Positions 36,298 to 48,482 of a stretch of 64,000 bases of DNA are shown piece by piece. Origin of the DNA: Dermanyssus gallinae (lineage: Eukaryota; Arthropoda; Arachnida; Mesostigmata; Dermanyssidae); contig QVRM01005222.1 of assembly GCA_003439945.1 (NCBI GenBank), positions 151,501 to 215,500 of the forward strand, read 5' to 3'. Both the position numbers and the translations under genes were made by a program. The notes beneath the pieces were generated by a model. That model made no database searches. It had not been told where the DNA came from and saw only the letters and a list, made by a program, of their open reading frames with translations. Positions within the stretch are counted from its first letter, which is position 1, and each line of letters opens with the position of its first letter.

Positions 36298-36491
36298 ATC
36301 AATTTTCTTTGAGCGACGCTCGTGGAGAATAGATGATAAAATACTGCTGAGAGTCACCGGCCATGCTGCTACAAAGACTGTTGGGGGAAACCCTAGATAT
36401 CTTAATATGTCCGGCCCTCGGTGCATTGAAGATGTACCTCAAATTAAGTTCCAAGCCCGTAGGGAACGGAGGATGGTCTAGAATTAAAAGA
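36298..36491 (+). mobile_element. SINE family B, copy 2 (5' truncated)
   Basis: Starts at ATCAATTTTCTTTGAGCG, inside the family B body, and ends in TCTAGAATTAAAAGA. Its target-site duplication TATGTCTATGCT lies at 36286-36297 on the left. The right copy is at 37782-37793, displaced by the mariner that inserted between SINE tail and duplication. Confidence 0.85.
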
Positions 36492-36493
36492 TA

Positions 36494-37781
36494 CAGGTAG
36501 TTCAATAAGTTCTTAGAATGAGCTTTTTAGAATTCGAATTTTGGCGCGCCTCCACCGCTATTAGAAACTGCAACTTTTCGACCGCCAGCAGTCAAAATAT
36601 TATGGTGATTGGCCGTTGCGATTTCGTTTGATCGCTTTTCCCGTGCAACGTATCGGCGTGATTTTGAAAAAGGGAGACAAAAGAGTTTCGAGTGGTTATC
36701 AAGCATTTTATTTCAAAGGTTGGAATGCGACCCAAGTAAAAACTAAGTTAGACGAGGTGTACGGTGACTCTGCGCCATGTTTTGCCACTGTTTCCAACTG
36801 GATTAATGAGTTAAAAAGAGGTCGCAGGAGCACCGGGATGAACTACGTTCAAAACGCCCAAAAACGGCAACTGATTAGGAAAACGTGGAAAAGGTGCGGA
36901 AAATCGTTGCCGCAGATAAGCGAGTGAACATTAGGGAGATAGCGGAGGCCTTGGGGATCAGTTTGGGTAGTGTGCATTTTATCCTGCACGAAAACTTGAA
37001 GATGAAAGAGCTCAGAGAAAAATGGCTGCCGCATTTGCTCAACCAAGGCCAAAAAAACGCGCCTGTTTTCGCTTCACAGCGAAATTTGGCCAAGATGTCG
37101 AACAATCCGTCGGATTTTTGGCGCAGATTCATGACCGTCGATGAAAGCTGGGTCCATCACTACACTCCCGAGACCCAAGAAGCATCTTGCCAATGGTGTG
37201 CACCTGATGAAGGACCTCCAAAGAGGGTGCGGACAACGGCATTGACCGGAAAGGTGATGGCTACAGTTTTTTAAGACCAACGTAGAATAATGCTGGTCGA
37301 CTACCTTGAGAGCGGTAAAACGATCACAGGAGAATATTAGGCAAGACTGTTAGACTGCCTTTAGCAAGAACTCATCGTGAAACGGCCCGCTTTGCAGAAG
37401 AAGGTTGTCCTGTTTCACCAGGACAATGCTCCTGCACACAAGTCCCGGCAAGCATCGGCAAAACTGGCCCAACTGAGGTTCGAACTTATTGAACAACCTT
37501 CCTATTCTCCAGACCTGGCCCCCTCTGATTATTTCCTCTTCGGACATTTGAAGAATAGTCTCGGTGGAAAGCGTTTTTCCAGCAATGAAGAGGTTAAGGC
37601 TGCTGTCAATGCCTATTTTCAGTCTAAAGACGCGGAATTCTACTTAAGAGGTATAAAAGCTCTGAAATCTTGGTGGGAAAAGTGTATTGAGCATCTCGGG
37701 GAGTATATCGAATAAGATAAATTTAAAAACATGATTTGGAAAATTCTTGGTTTTCATTCTAAGAACTTATTGAACTACCTG
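36494..37781 (+). mobile_element. mariner DNA transposon (DD34D), 1288 bp
   Basis: Perfect 28-bp terminal inverted repeats (36494-36521 and 37754-37781) begin CAGGTAGTTCAATAAG, flanked by TA on both sides (36492-36493, 37782-37783). Size and structure are typical of mariner. It inserted at the TA formed at the edge of a SINE target-site duplication. The transposase frame is broken. Confidence 0.93.
36616..37715 (+). pseudogene. mariner transposase, broken
   Basis: The N-terminal region shows the paired helix-turn-helix part (YFKGWNATQVKTKLDEVYGD; later RVNIREIAEALGISLGSVHF). The catalytic residues are present: TVDESWVHHY, LFHQDNAPAHKS and YSPDLAPSDYFLFGHLKN, with 34 residues between the second and third D. 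A frameshift near 36838 separates the N-terminal frame from the rest. In-frame stops follow at about 36876, at 37272-37274, and twice around 37336-37365. The perfect ends with a decayed gene suggest past mobilisation in trans or recent death. Confidence 0.9.
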
Positions 37782-37783
37782 TA

Positions 37784-38639
37784 TGTCTATGCTGCGTTAG
37801 GGGTGCACGACCCCGATATGCTCAGTGCGCTTACTTTGCCGATACATATCCGTCGGGTGGAAATTCCGAGAAATAGTGGTAAGGTGGGTGTAATTATTTT
37901 CTACAGTTGGCACGACCCGCGGAAAGTGTAGAGCTGAGGCAACCCAAACAGTTTGTACCGTACCATACCTGTCCTCGTACTGCATCCTATGGGTAGCCCT
38001 AAAATTGTGCGAACGGAGCGGAGCGTCTCTCTCAATGGTCTCAAGATAACGAATATAAATTACAGAGGCACTTCTCCGTGTAAGAATCCCAAAAGGAACA
38101 GATCATTCTGCGCGTTGCACCACGCAATTAGAGTTTCCAAAGACAGTCCCAGGTAGCCTTGCGAGAGCTTCAATCATCAAGCACTTAAAAAAACTTTTTA
38201 AGTGGAATAAAAGTGTTGGAGCCAGTCTAGGTTTCAATTGAGTGTTAAACCTAAGCATTTACTCCACGGGAACATCGTGGGCCTATTGTGAGAACTTCGA
38301 TATCTAGAATATTTTGCGGCAGGTCAATTTTGGTGTGGCAGGTTGTTTTTTTAATAGAATAATTTCGACATTTTAACGTTTAGCGCAAGCATAGGAAAGG
38401 AAAAGTGTCACCCGTGAGGACTCTCCAACTCCGCGCTGAAGGTGTGCAATCTTGTGCCGCAGACAATTTACGAAGGCCATGGTTGACTGCGAGATCATCA
38501 GCGTAACAGAATGTCTGCAGTGACCGTGACCGAGAACAAGGTTTAACAAATAAACTGTGTTTATATGTGCAAATTTAGAAAAACACGTCCTTAAGTGGAT
38601 CCATAGGAAATTCCAAGACGAACAACGTGTTCTAAGAAG
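37784..38639. other. Intergenic DNA
   Basis: After the SINE target-site duplication, no recognisable gene, repeat family or long microsatellite. Confidence 0.5.
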
Positions 38640-39110
38640 ATAGCCTAGCCCACCCCAACAGATCTACAAGTCTTTCAGTGAAGTATGAGAAAAGCCAATG
38701 CCCTGCTACTGGAAAGTAAGTAGACTAGTAGATCACCGAATATAGCAGAAGACACAGAGTTACAGGCTTTTGCAACATCGAGAGACGCTGCAATACAGGC
38801 TGTCCAGCGCAAATCCAATTCCCAACCGGCGTCTTTTCCACCAATGCACAAAATCATTTTCGAGTACATAGTCGCTCGTGTATTGTCACAAGAATTGCGA
38901 GATAGAAGGCAATACTGAGGTTCACTGAAGAAGTCAACTTTCTTAACGAATGGCAAACACTAAGTTTTGACGCAACATTAAAAAACGGTTAGTGGACGGG
39001 GCATCTTTGTCGCCTCTAGATTTGAAAAATGGGATGATGGTAAATTTTAAAGACGGAAATGTACTCTGTACTCTCTGTCCGGTCTGTATCTGGCGGCCGT
39101 TAACGACTCT
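38640..39110 (-). pseudogene. LINE reverse-transcriptase fragment, N-terminal palm
   Basis: On the minus strand, TIIPFFKSRGDKDAP (near 39050) corresponds to the LINE block I-P-K-x-G-D-x-x-x-P before N-Y-R-P-I. About 250 bp further on, ACIAASLDVAKACNSVSS (near 38760) corresponds to the polymerase motif A, S-L-D-V-x-K-A-F-D-S-V-S. Here the motif's F-D is replaced by C-N. The two blocks lie in different frames and there is no complete ORF. It is a decayed fragment, on the opposite strand from the other two LINE pieces. Confidence 0.55.
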
Positions 39111-39529
39111 CCTATGTTAACTCCAAAAACCCTAATGGAGTGACAAAAGGCAGGGAAGAACAGGCTCACGGTAATCAAATCACGCACTACCATCTATTTG
39201 CTACCAAGGCCGCGCATGTGTTTATTTTGTGAGAGTAATAGTAAAATGGTAATTCATAAAATGTGAGCACCTAAACGTATAGCATACGAGTATCTAGGCT
39301 TCTCGATCTATTTTGTTTCCCTCTCTATCCGGTCTTCTTCGAGTCGACTCGGATATCGTTTTCTTGCAATAGCACATTCTGTGAAGTAATATCCGGCCAG
39401 TCACATCGGTAAAAAAACATTGTAATTTCATTCTCACTTCAAGCCCCATTATCTCCGCATATTCCATAACACACCTCTTATTTCATCGAAAAAAAAGTTT
39501 AACAAGTTTTTCCACATCCTAAACTTTTC
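39111..39529. other. Intergenic DNA
   Basis: Nothing recognised apart from the flanking repeats. Confidence 0.5.
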
Positions 39530-39591
39530 GGGCTGATCCTCAGCCAACATTTAACGTCCACGGGACTGCTTTCGCATTGCTTTTCTACTAC
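39530..39591 (-). mobile_element. SINE family A, 3' fragment (copy 5)
   Basis: Only the last 60 bp or so of the element, in reverse orientation (CTTTTCGGGCTGATCCTCAG to CATTGC). It is just left of a (TA)n tract and Tc1 copy 2. Confidence 0.8.
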
Positions 39592-39627
39592 AGTCTAAAC
39601 GCAATGTACCACATAGCACACCGTGTG

Positions 39628-39646
39628 TATATATATATATATATAC

Positions 39647-39677
<31 letters not shown>
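39628..39677. repeat. (TA)n microsatellite flanking Tc1 copy 2
   Basis: A TA run interrupted once by CG. The Tc1 element begins immediately after it, consistent with its TA target preference. Confidence 0.9.
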
Positions 39678-39681
<4 letters not shown>

Positions 39682-41282
39682 GTGTTGCAAAAAATTAGCA
39701 ACTCATGTTTTTTTGCGATAATTTCGGCTTGGTTTGAATTTGAATGGCTTGAAATTTTAAGCGCATGATGTAAATGACGAAACATAAGTATAGTGTTGAT
39801 TTCATTGCAATCTCAAAATCGGTTCATACAAAAAATAAAAAAGTGTGAAAAAACAGTGTTGCAAAATATTAGCAACAATAACATGCTAACAACACAGATC
39901 TTGTTTGTAAAGGATAGTCGATACTACAGCTGATATTCGATCCCAGGGATCAAATGTCAGGAATATTGTCTAGCTAAATCAATCGTTATATAGCTGCAAA
40001 ATATTCTACAACTTAGTCGTTGTTCCGAACTAACGACGAATCTTATGTTTAAACCATGGGTCGTACGAAGGATCTTTCGGATAACGAAAAGACAAGAATT
40101 GAGGCATATGCTGAGCTCGGTCATACAGTAACTGCTATAGCAACCAGATTAGGACGGCATAAGAGCACCATCAGCAGGTTCTTACACCCTGGAGTGAACC
40201 AAAGGTGCAGATCTAACAGTGGGCGTAAGCCAGTTTTGACTATTCGAGATCGGCGAAGGATCATACAGTTGGCTACTCATGACCAAATGTCTTCTTCCAG
40301 GATCAGGACTACTTTGGGAGTGCCAGTGCACCGATCCACAGTGTGCCGAGTGTTAAGTTCTGACAAAAACGTGCGATACGCGAAAAGGAAGCTTATGCCG
40401 CGACTGCAACCGAAGCACATTGTCGCACGGCGTTAATTTTCGCATAGATACCAAACTTGGGATAACGAGTGGAAAAACATCGTCTTCTCGGATGAAAAGA
40501 AATTTAATCTCGATGGCCCTGACGGCTGTCAGTACTATTGGCACGACTTACGGAAGGAACCTAAATGGTTCTCGAAACGTGTGGCCGGTGGTGGCTCTGT
40601 GAAATATTAGGGGCGCGTTTGGATATAATGGGAAGTCTGATCTAGTCGAGATTGTGGGCCGAAACAATTCTGACATGTACCAGCGCATTGTCGGTTCCCA
40701 GTTTGAAGCCCACTTCAGAAGAATTGGGGGACCTGACGCAGTTTTTCAACAAGACAACGCCACGTTTCATACCTCGGCTAGCACTATAGCCTTTTTTCAA
40801 GAACAAGGAGTGCCACTTTTTGACTGGCCGGCATTAACTCCAGACCTGAATCCTATTGAAAATCTTTGGGGACATTTGGTAAAGCAGATTTACGCAAATG
40901 GTCGACAATATAATCATTTGTCGGACCTCAAAGAAGCTGTCCAGCAAGCATGGAATAATATTCCACTTTCGTACTTACAACAGCTCATTAACTCCATGAC
41001 GAAAAACCCGTTTCTAGAATAAAATATGTAGTTTCAAATGAGTCATACAGCCCTGCTAAGAATCGAATACGCTGTAAGGCGCTATTGTTGCTAATATTTT
41101 GCAACACTGTTTTTCACACTTTTTTATTTTTTGTATGAACCGATGTTGAGATTGCAATGAAATCAACACTATACTCATGTTTCGTCATGTACATCATGTG
41201 CTTAAAATTTCAAGCCATTCAAATAAACCAAGCCGAAATTATCACAAAAAAACATGAGTTGCTAATTTTTTGCAACACACTT
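39678..41282 (+). mobile_element. Tc1-like DNA transposon, copy 2
   Basis: Nearly identical to the copy at 15902-17594, with inverted repeats at 39678-39879 and about 41083-41282 and the same outer and inner motifs. Relative to copy 1 it lacks the 79-bp insertion and keeps 24 bp containing the start codon. It gains one A near 40609 and has lost 35 bp near the 3' end of the gene. The left flank ends in TA; the right flank reads TC, so the right target duplication has been mutated or lost. Confidence 0.92.
40056..41022 (+). pseudogene. Tc1 transposase, broken (copy 2)
   Basis: Starts MGRTKDLSDNEKTR at a good ATG at 40056. A GAA-to-TAA change stops the frame at 40434-40436. One extra A makes TAG in the KYWG region near 40608, and a 35-bp deletion replaces the last 11 residues or so. 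The DNA-binding region and all three catalytic blocks (SDEKKFN, QQDNATFHTS, LNPIENLWGHL) are still recognisable across frames. Confidence 0.9.
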
Positions 41283-41288
41283 TCCGTG

Positions 41289-41297
41289 TATATATAC

Positions 41298-41348
<51 letters not shown>
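41289..41348. repeat. (TA)n microsatellite
   Basis: A run of about 60 bp immediately right of Tc1 copy 2. Together with 39628-39677 it suggests that the element landed inside a TA array. Confidence 0.95.
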
Positions 41349-41351
<3 letters not shown>

Positions 41352-41656
41352 TAATGGCCAAACTTACCATTCAAAATGCGCGGTTCAACAATAACATCAG
41401 GAGTTCTTCCACATTAGGTCTTCTGGCGGATTCGTGATGTGCATGTTCATTCTTTCTCACATTTATCGACGTACACTATTACGTCGACCCGTCGTCTTCG
41501 TTGTTGAGCCGTTTTACTTGCAATTCATCTGTAACCAGCGGATGCACAGTGAGACAATTATGCATGCAATTAACCAACGAATCAGGCAACTAATAAACAA
41601 ATAAAACCGAAACGGTGAGCTGAACAGCGCAAACGTTGTTGATTTTTCGTCCTAGT

Positions 41657-41762
41657 ACATACAACAACAAGAACAACAACAATAGCAACAACAACAACAG
41701 TAACAACAACAACAGCAGCAGTAACAGCAACAGCAGCAGTAACAACAACAACAACAACAAAC
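41657..41762. repeat. (CAA)n with CAG interruptions
   Basis: About 105 bp of AAC/CAG trinucleotides on the plus strand. Confidence 0.9.
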
Positions 41763-41863
41763 AGAACGCCCGGGCACATTTGATCGACCAGTAGCAAATC
41801 TGCTATTGGGCTACGACCCCAACTGTTACTATGTCGTTGGCTCCATCTTTCGACTTCACTGCG

Positions 41864-41904
<41 letters not shown>

Positions 41905-44900
41905 ACATCGCCATCATCCGTTCAGCCACCTGCTCTCAAGCAAAGCACGGCCTCAACGACAACCAGAATGACGGCGACGACGACGACGATGAAACCGGTG
42001 ACCTGCTGATCTGCTCTGCTGGTTGTTGGTCGTCCCGTCTGTATCCCAGCGTCTAGCGCGCTGTACTGGCAGATGTTGGTTGTGATGCGTGTCGTGGACA
42101 CGTAATGACTGACCGAAGAAGACCGAACGTTTAGTCGATCGATCAAGCGCGATTAGCTCGTCTCGGCGACACGGTCCTAACAGTAGTAGTAGTAGCCAAC
42201 ATGTCCAGCATCAGCTGCTGCAGCAGCACCATAGATAACCATGATAAAAAGAAATGCTTCCGTACTGGTAGTTGCGTATATCAGTATTAGATATCGTAGA
42301 TTTAGAATCAAATTGGAATAGCAGTAGTAGTAGTAGTAATAGTAGTAGCAGTAGAAAATCTTTTTTTGTAGTAGTCGTTGAAAAAGAAAACAGAAGAACA
42401 ATCAAAGTAACAACAAGAACAGTAGAAGTTGTAATAGTAATTGATGTCGAAGTCGAAGCGTTTCATCTAAGCGTGTCGTTCGCAGTGGCCAATCTGCTGG
42501 CCAACGAGGGCGACCTGGTGATCTCCAGCCATGCCCAGACAGCTAACTGATTCGAGAGTCACGCGAACGACCAGGTACTTTCTGACAGCTTCCACAATTC
42601 TCGTGGAAAGGAGAGTCCCTTTGCCGGACCGTCTCATAGTGGGCTGCCAGAAAATTCGGATATCCCTTTGCGTTTGTTTTAACCGCTTGTTGCCCTGGGC
42701 TTCGTTTAACCGTGCGTGTTGTCTTGGGGTTGGTGTCACCCTGCTTGTAAAATTGGGGTTCATTTAGACACTCATCTGAGGATATGCCGCATTTCGCCTA
42801 GCCGCCAACAAAGATCTTTCAAAGTGACTAACCATATCCCCACCCAATTTCTTTCCCAAGGCCTCCTTCCCTCCATCCAATCAGACGCATAATCCGTCTT
42901 ATACGTCTGAGGCCAAACACCTTTGGGCGGTACCAGTGATGGTGGCGTTTACTAATGTCGTTAGCAGAATCAATCATCTTGTACGGGGTCTATCGGAATC
43001 CGTCTGACCCGCAGCTAGCTGCCCTTGCGAGCCGCGCCAACAGAAAATCTCGTACAAAGCCTATAAATCTTCGTACCCCATAAGGGCCTACGGTATGACC
43101 GTAGTAGCAGATCCATCGCCCCGGCTGTCCCCGATACAATCCCGCCTTCCGGAATTTAAGGCAGACGAGCGTCCGGAACAAGTGGTAGGAAGGACGGGAC
43201 AGTCTAACGGAACGAACCTCGAGACCTGACTGCGGATCGGCCGCAGCCCTCAGAGAGTTCGGCCACTACACACTTCTCAGGTTCTGACGGGCGCCAGGGG
43301 GAGTATCGGGCGTACACTACATAAGGGGGGGGGGAGTGGATAAGGCGGATAGTTTGCTTTGCGTCGATTGCGAGATGAAACCCACGACGTTACGCTTCTA
43401 TCTGGCCTGGAGAACCCTTCTAGACCCACTAGTCAAACTACAGCTTACTTTTCCTCAAATGACGACAACAACGACGACGACTATCCTTGCCGTGTTCTCC
43501 TTGCCATCCGACGAGGCTCTTTAGCAAGCGGCAAACTTGCACCCCTGTAAGTTTTTAGCAGTAATGCAAAACAGTTTAAACGGCTGAGAGAGAGAGGGAG
43601 AGAAGTGCTTTTGAGTGGGCTGAAGTCTCGCACTGCCAGCTAACCGTAAGCTGGTGCGCGTACCGCACATTCCATTAGAGGAGTCATCTCTTCTTTCTCG
43701 CTATCTGTCGTTAGAGTAGTCGTGGTAATAATACTTGTACCAGCATCAATAGAATATACACCAGAACATCAGAGGATTAGGGCAACATAGTGCCAAAATG
43801 TACTACTAGTAGATGCTCGGACTCATCGGAATCACACAAGTACCAGCAGAAACAGCAGCAGCAGCATCCGTTGTAGTACGAAAAGAAACAGACAACTGAC
43901 TTAAAATCAGCCGTAGGCGTGATACCGTCGTTAGCGCTCAATGTGTTTCTCTGTGTGTGTGTGTGTCTGAGCGTCAGTATTGTAGCGACGAACGTCTGGA
44001 CCAATTGGCCTGCTTCTTTCATTACGCTACAGCTGCCGCCCCCGTCTCTGGTTGTCGATTCGCGGACCGTCGGCATAGACGTTGTGCACTGCCACTGCTT
44101 TTGCGATTTCGACGATAATTCGAATTCATTTTGTCCGTTGTCACAGCTGGTGCTGCTGTTGTTGTATGACTTAGTTACCGCTCTATTATTATTGTTATTA
44201 TTAGCTGGTGATTGTTGTTATTAGAACAACAATCACCACTCTCTATCAGCACAACAATAACAACCACTGCAGCCATTACTAATGTTAATAATTCATCAGC
44301 AGCTGCTGCTGCTGCTACTAAAACCATTTGCATGGGAATGGCTTGCGTGTTAGTTCGTTGAACTGCATCTACTACTACTACTACTACTACCACTAAGACG
44401 ATTATAAATAGTACACTAACTAACAATAGCAATAATAAGCACTACGATTACTTCTACTACTACTATAATTAAACATATATTGTTTTAAGGATGTTGTTTT
44501 TCAAGAACGATGATGACGACTAGGCGAGAATGGGTGATGTAAAATGACAATTCAAATCAATACACCAATAGTAACGACGACAACCACGACAACAACAACA
44601 ACAACAATGACAACGGCAACAAGCAGCAGCAATAACAACAATAGCAATAAACGTTATAGTAGAAGAAGGATACGCCGTGCACGGGTTTATCCCACAAGGT
44701 ATGCACGCACCCAACTTTCCTTCGAGCAAGCAGACCCGATGTGCTGTTGAAACATCGGCACATTTGGCGACAGTATACTCTCTCACAGTGTTCTTGTAGA
44801 TGCCGTACTTCGCGTCATTTACTCCGTTCACTGGCCCGAGAACTGTGTTATTACAATGACGTTTTACTTACTGCGGTTCATGTTAATGTGCTGGCATAGC

Positions 44901-45179
44901 AAAAAAACAGCAAAGAATGACGAGGAGCAGGACATCATCACACACGGCTCTCCTGCTGCCTTCACATTCGGCCATGGTCAACTCACAACAACATCATCGT
45001 CACTTCATCACCGTCGCCAGTGACATGAGCAAGATCAACATCATGATGAAAGCATCATAATGATTAACAGCAATTTTGTGATCCTCATCCTTAATAACAC
45101 ACTGTAGCTATTGTTGTCGCTGTCATTGTTGGGCAAACTCCCGAACTCCATGAGCGGACCACCGAATATGGATAGACCC

Positions 45180-45375
45180 ACGGACAACAACGACAGCAAC
45201 AACAACGACAACGACAACAACAAGAACGGCAGAGACAACAATAACAACACTAGTGACAACTATAACAATAACAACACTAATGACAACTATAACATTAACA
45301 ACGGCAGCAGCAGCAACAACAACAACAATTCAAACAATAACATACTCACGACCATTACCACCACCACCACCAGTA
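45180..45375. repeat. AAC-rich repeat
   Basis: Degenerate AACAAC, GACAAC and ACTAATGACAACTATAACA units, some repeated in tandem. It translates as Asn, Asp and Thr runs. Confidence 0.85.
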
Positions 45376-46360
45376 ACATCAACATCGACGGCTCTACCAT
45401 GACCCATGACAGGTCATCACACACACCATGGAATGGCTAGTCAACCACCAACGCTAAAGCAGATTTCCAGCAGCAGCAGCAAGGCATTCGCAGTAGTCCG
45501 ACACTTATTACCCTGTCGGACATGATTATTAAGACATTATAGATGTCTTAATAATCAAATCAGCCGAGCTGTTAACGTTACATATACTGCTGCTACGTAG
45601 ACAGTTGAAATCGTGTTGTTCGAATCTTAAAAAAAATTTGTTATAGTTGTTATTATTGTTGTAGTTTATTATTATTAGTATTATTATTATTGCTGTTGCT
45701 GTTACGCGTATGGTAATTAATGTAATTACAATTGAGCCACATTGTAACTATGATTATTATTGTTATTATTACAGTCGTCGCAGTTATTGTTGTTGTTGAT
45801 GTTGTTGTTGTCGTCAACGTCTCAACGTCATCTGTAAACCGCTCATTTGTAGCAAGCAGCGTTCTCATATCGCCGAGTTCGGTTTGCTGTTGTTACAGTG
45901 TCGAGTAAACAACAAAACGAACGCCGTTTGTAATACACGATTATGCTGTTACGATTCGCTGGAACATTTATTGTCATCCATCACACTCGGTTGTTGACGG
46001 CGGTAGCGTTGTCATCCTAGCGGATGCACAATGTCTCTATGAACAACAGGCTCACTCACTCACTCACTCATTCGCGCACATCCTTACACCAAAAAAAGAT
46101 CACGAACTACTACAGATATCACACACAATGCTCACAAATCTGCTCACAGGTTGCGCAGAGGTCTGTAACAGCAGAAACAGCAGGACGCACCCTGCCTTAG
46201 CCTCTCAGCCTGCTGCTGTATGACAGCGATGCGATCCTGCCAGCTCGCCGTACAGTTAGTTCTCAGCAAGAGTCCGAAGACTACTTGCACTTACTTGTCC
46301 AACACTACTATGTATGAGACGACTATGTATGAGATCATATCCACCACCCACAGAGGCAAA

Positions 46361-46369
46361 TATATATAG

Positions 46370-46406
<37 letters not shown>

Positions 46407-46408
46407 CG
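46361..46408. repeat. (TA)n-(GA)n compound microsatellite
   Basis: A TA run followed directly by a GA run, the same junction type as at 5430-5484 and 41863-41903. Confidence 0.9.
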
Positions 46409-46742
46409 TCTAGTCGGAAGTGATCACGGATTCAGACTGAACCAGTAATAGGAGTACACTTCTTCTTCTTCAATTGTAGTGTATCGTTGTTGTTCTTAAT
46501 GCTGCTGTTGTTGTTGCTCTCGTTGTTGTTGTTGTTGTTGTTGCTGCTGTTGATGTCGCTTCGCTGCTGCTACTGTTGCTATTGTCGATTGTGTGGTTTT
46601 AACCGTGTAACTAGAACGAACTATTATTATTATCGATTATTGCTCCGATGCAGGTCGAGATAGTACGCCGCTATGCTCACTACTACAGCAGACTTTTTAA
46701 CAATTTGGTGGTGAACTGCGACGGCTGCTGGTCTTAATCAAA

Positions 46743-47215
46743 ACGGCAGCAGCAACAACAACAACAACAACAACAACAAACAACACCAACAACAACGCCA
46801 ATTAAAAACAGCAGCAAGCGTAACAAACAAGCAGCAGCAACAACAACAACACACAAACAAAAACAGGAACAACAACACACAACAAACAAACAAATATAGG
46901 TACAAAAACAGCACACAACAAACAATTATAGGAAGAAGAACAACAACAACAACACACAACAATGGGAACAACACCACTCAACAACAAACAAATATAAAAA
47001 CACCAACAACAGCTCACAACAAACAAATATAGAAACAACAACAACAACACACAACAAACAAATATAGGAACGGCAACAACAACACACAACAATAACACAT
47101 GGGAACAACAAAAACCCCCACACAACAAACAAAAATGGGAACAACAACAATACTCAACAACCACAACAACAGCAACAACAACAACAACAATACTCAACAA
47201 CAATAACAAGCAGTG
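46743..47215. repeat. CAA-based minisatellite with ACAAACAAATATAGG spacer
   Basis: Blocks of CAACAACAACA alternate with ACACAACAAACAAATATAGG-like spacers (near 46880-46900, 46980-47000, 47020-47040 and 47050-47070). This forms an irregular higher-order array of about 470 bp. Confidence 0.85.
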
Positions 47216-48424
47216 TTTTTGTCACAGTACAGTCAGCCGTCGTAGCAGTAATAGTAGTGTTAGTAGTAAACTTTACTTTACTAGTAGTAGTAGTAGTCAA
47301 GTAGTCAACATACCGGTGACGAATGGATTAAGTGGCGGCCTTTTTCGGCAAGGCGGAAACGTTCGACCGACCACACGAGACACCACCACCACGGCCACCA
47401 CTCCACACAGTAGTAACACAGAGAGAAAGAGACAACACTTCACACACAGGCCGAGATAGGCCGATGGAGAAAGCGCACCAGTGCCAATGCCAAGCACTAC
47501 TACTGTACACATGTACAGCTGTCGCTACGTCAGTACTTTAATGATGTCGTCGTCGTCGTCGTCGTTGCTACTGCAGCTGCTCCAACTGCTTCTGCTGCAG
47601 CTGCTGCAGCTGTTGAGGATCCTGTTGTTGTATCTGTTCGGCAAAGAGAGTTCGGGTCGTGCCAAACGTAACAACAACAGCATGGACTGCTTGCAGGATC
47701 ACGTCACCTCACTCCATCTAGTGCGGCGGCGGCGGCGACTCGAGTGTGAGTAGCTGATGTTCGACAACACCAGCTGCTGTCCACCTATCTGTGTATATCT
47801 ATTTATCTATCTCACTATTATTTGTCAGTCCATTTCTGTCTGCTGCTAGCAACAACAACAACAACAACAACAACAAGAATAAGAACGGGCGGCCACTGTT
47901 TCATTTGTTCGCCTTCGCCACTGTTTTTCCGTAGACGTCGTCATGTTTATGATTGCTATATTTGTTATTGCTATTATTGTTGTTGCTCTTGTTGTTGTTG
48001 TTGTAAATAGAAGCAGCAGTCACCGTGGCTAGATTGTTATAACAATAATCATAATATTGATGTTGATGATAATGAAGATTATTATTCTACGGTGATGAAT
48101 ATGTATCGGATACGGCAACTAAATGATCAACCGCCCGGCCGCCTAGACGTCGTCAGCAGCCCCGTTTGTTCCGTCGAGGAGAGAGAGTTCTGCCGCTTTG
48201 CCATTACCCGTCCACCCTTGCCGCCGTTGCCGGGGCGACTGTGACTGTGCGCGATTCGCTCATTATTTATGTTGTTCGCATCAGGATGTTGATGCTGATG
48301 ACCGAACTGGAACCGCTAATTCTGCTGCGGCGATTACTACTAGTACTACTACCACTGATACGACTGTTGATACTATTACTTAATTAACGTAATCGGCACA
48401 GTACAAACCTTGCCTACATAATAA

Positions 48425-48425
<1 letters not shown>

Positions 48426-48480
<55 letters not shown>
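48426..48480. repeat. (TA)n microsatellite
   Basis: An uninterrupted run of about 54 bp. Confidence 0.95.

Positions 48481-48482
<2 letters not shown>

Noticed and set aside
46738..47209. Minus-strand Cys/Val/Leu-rich frames
   Set aside because: Direct translations of the CAA minisatellite; not genes.
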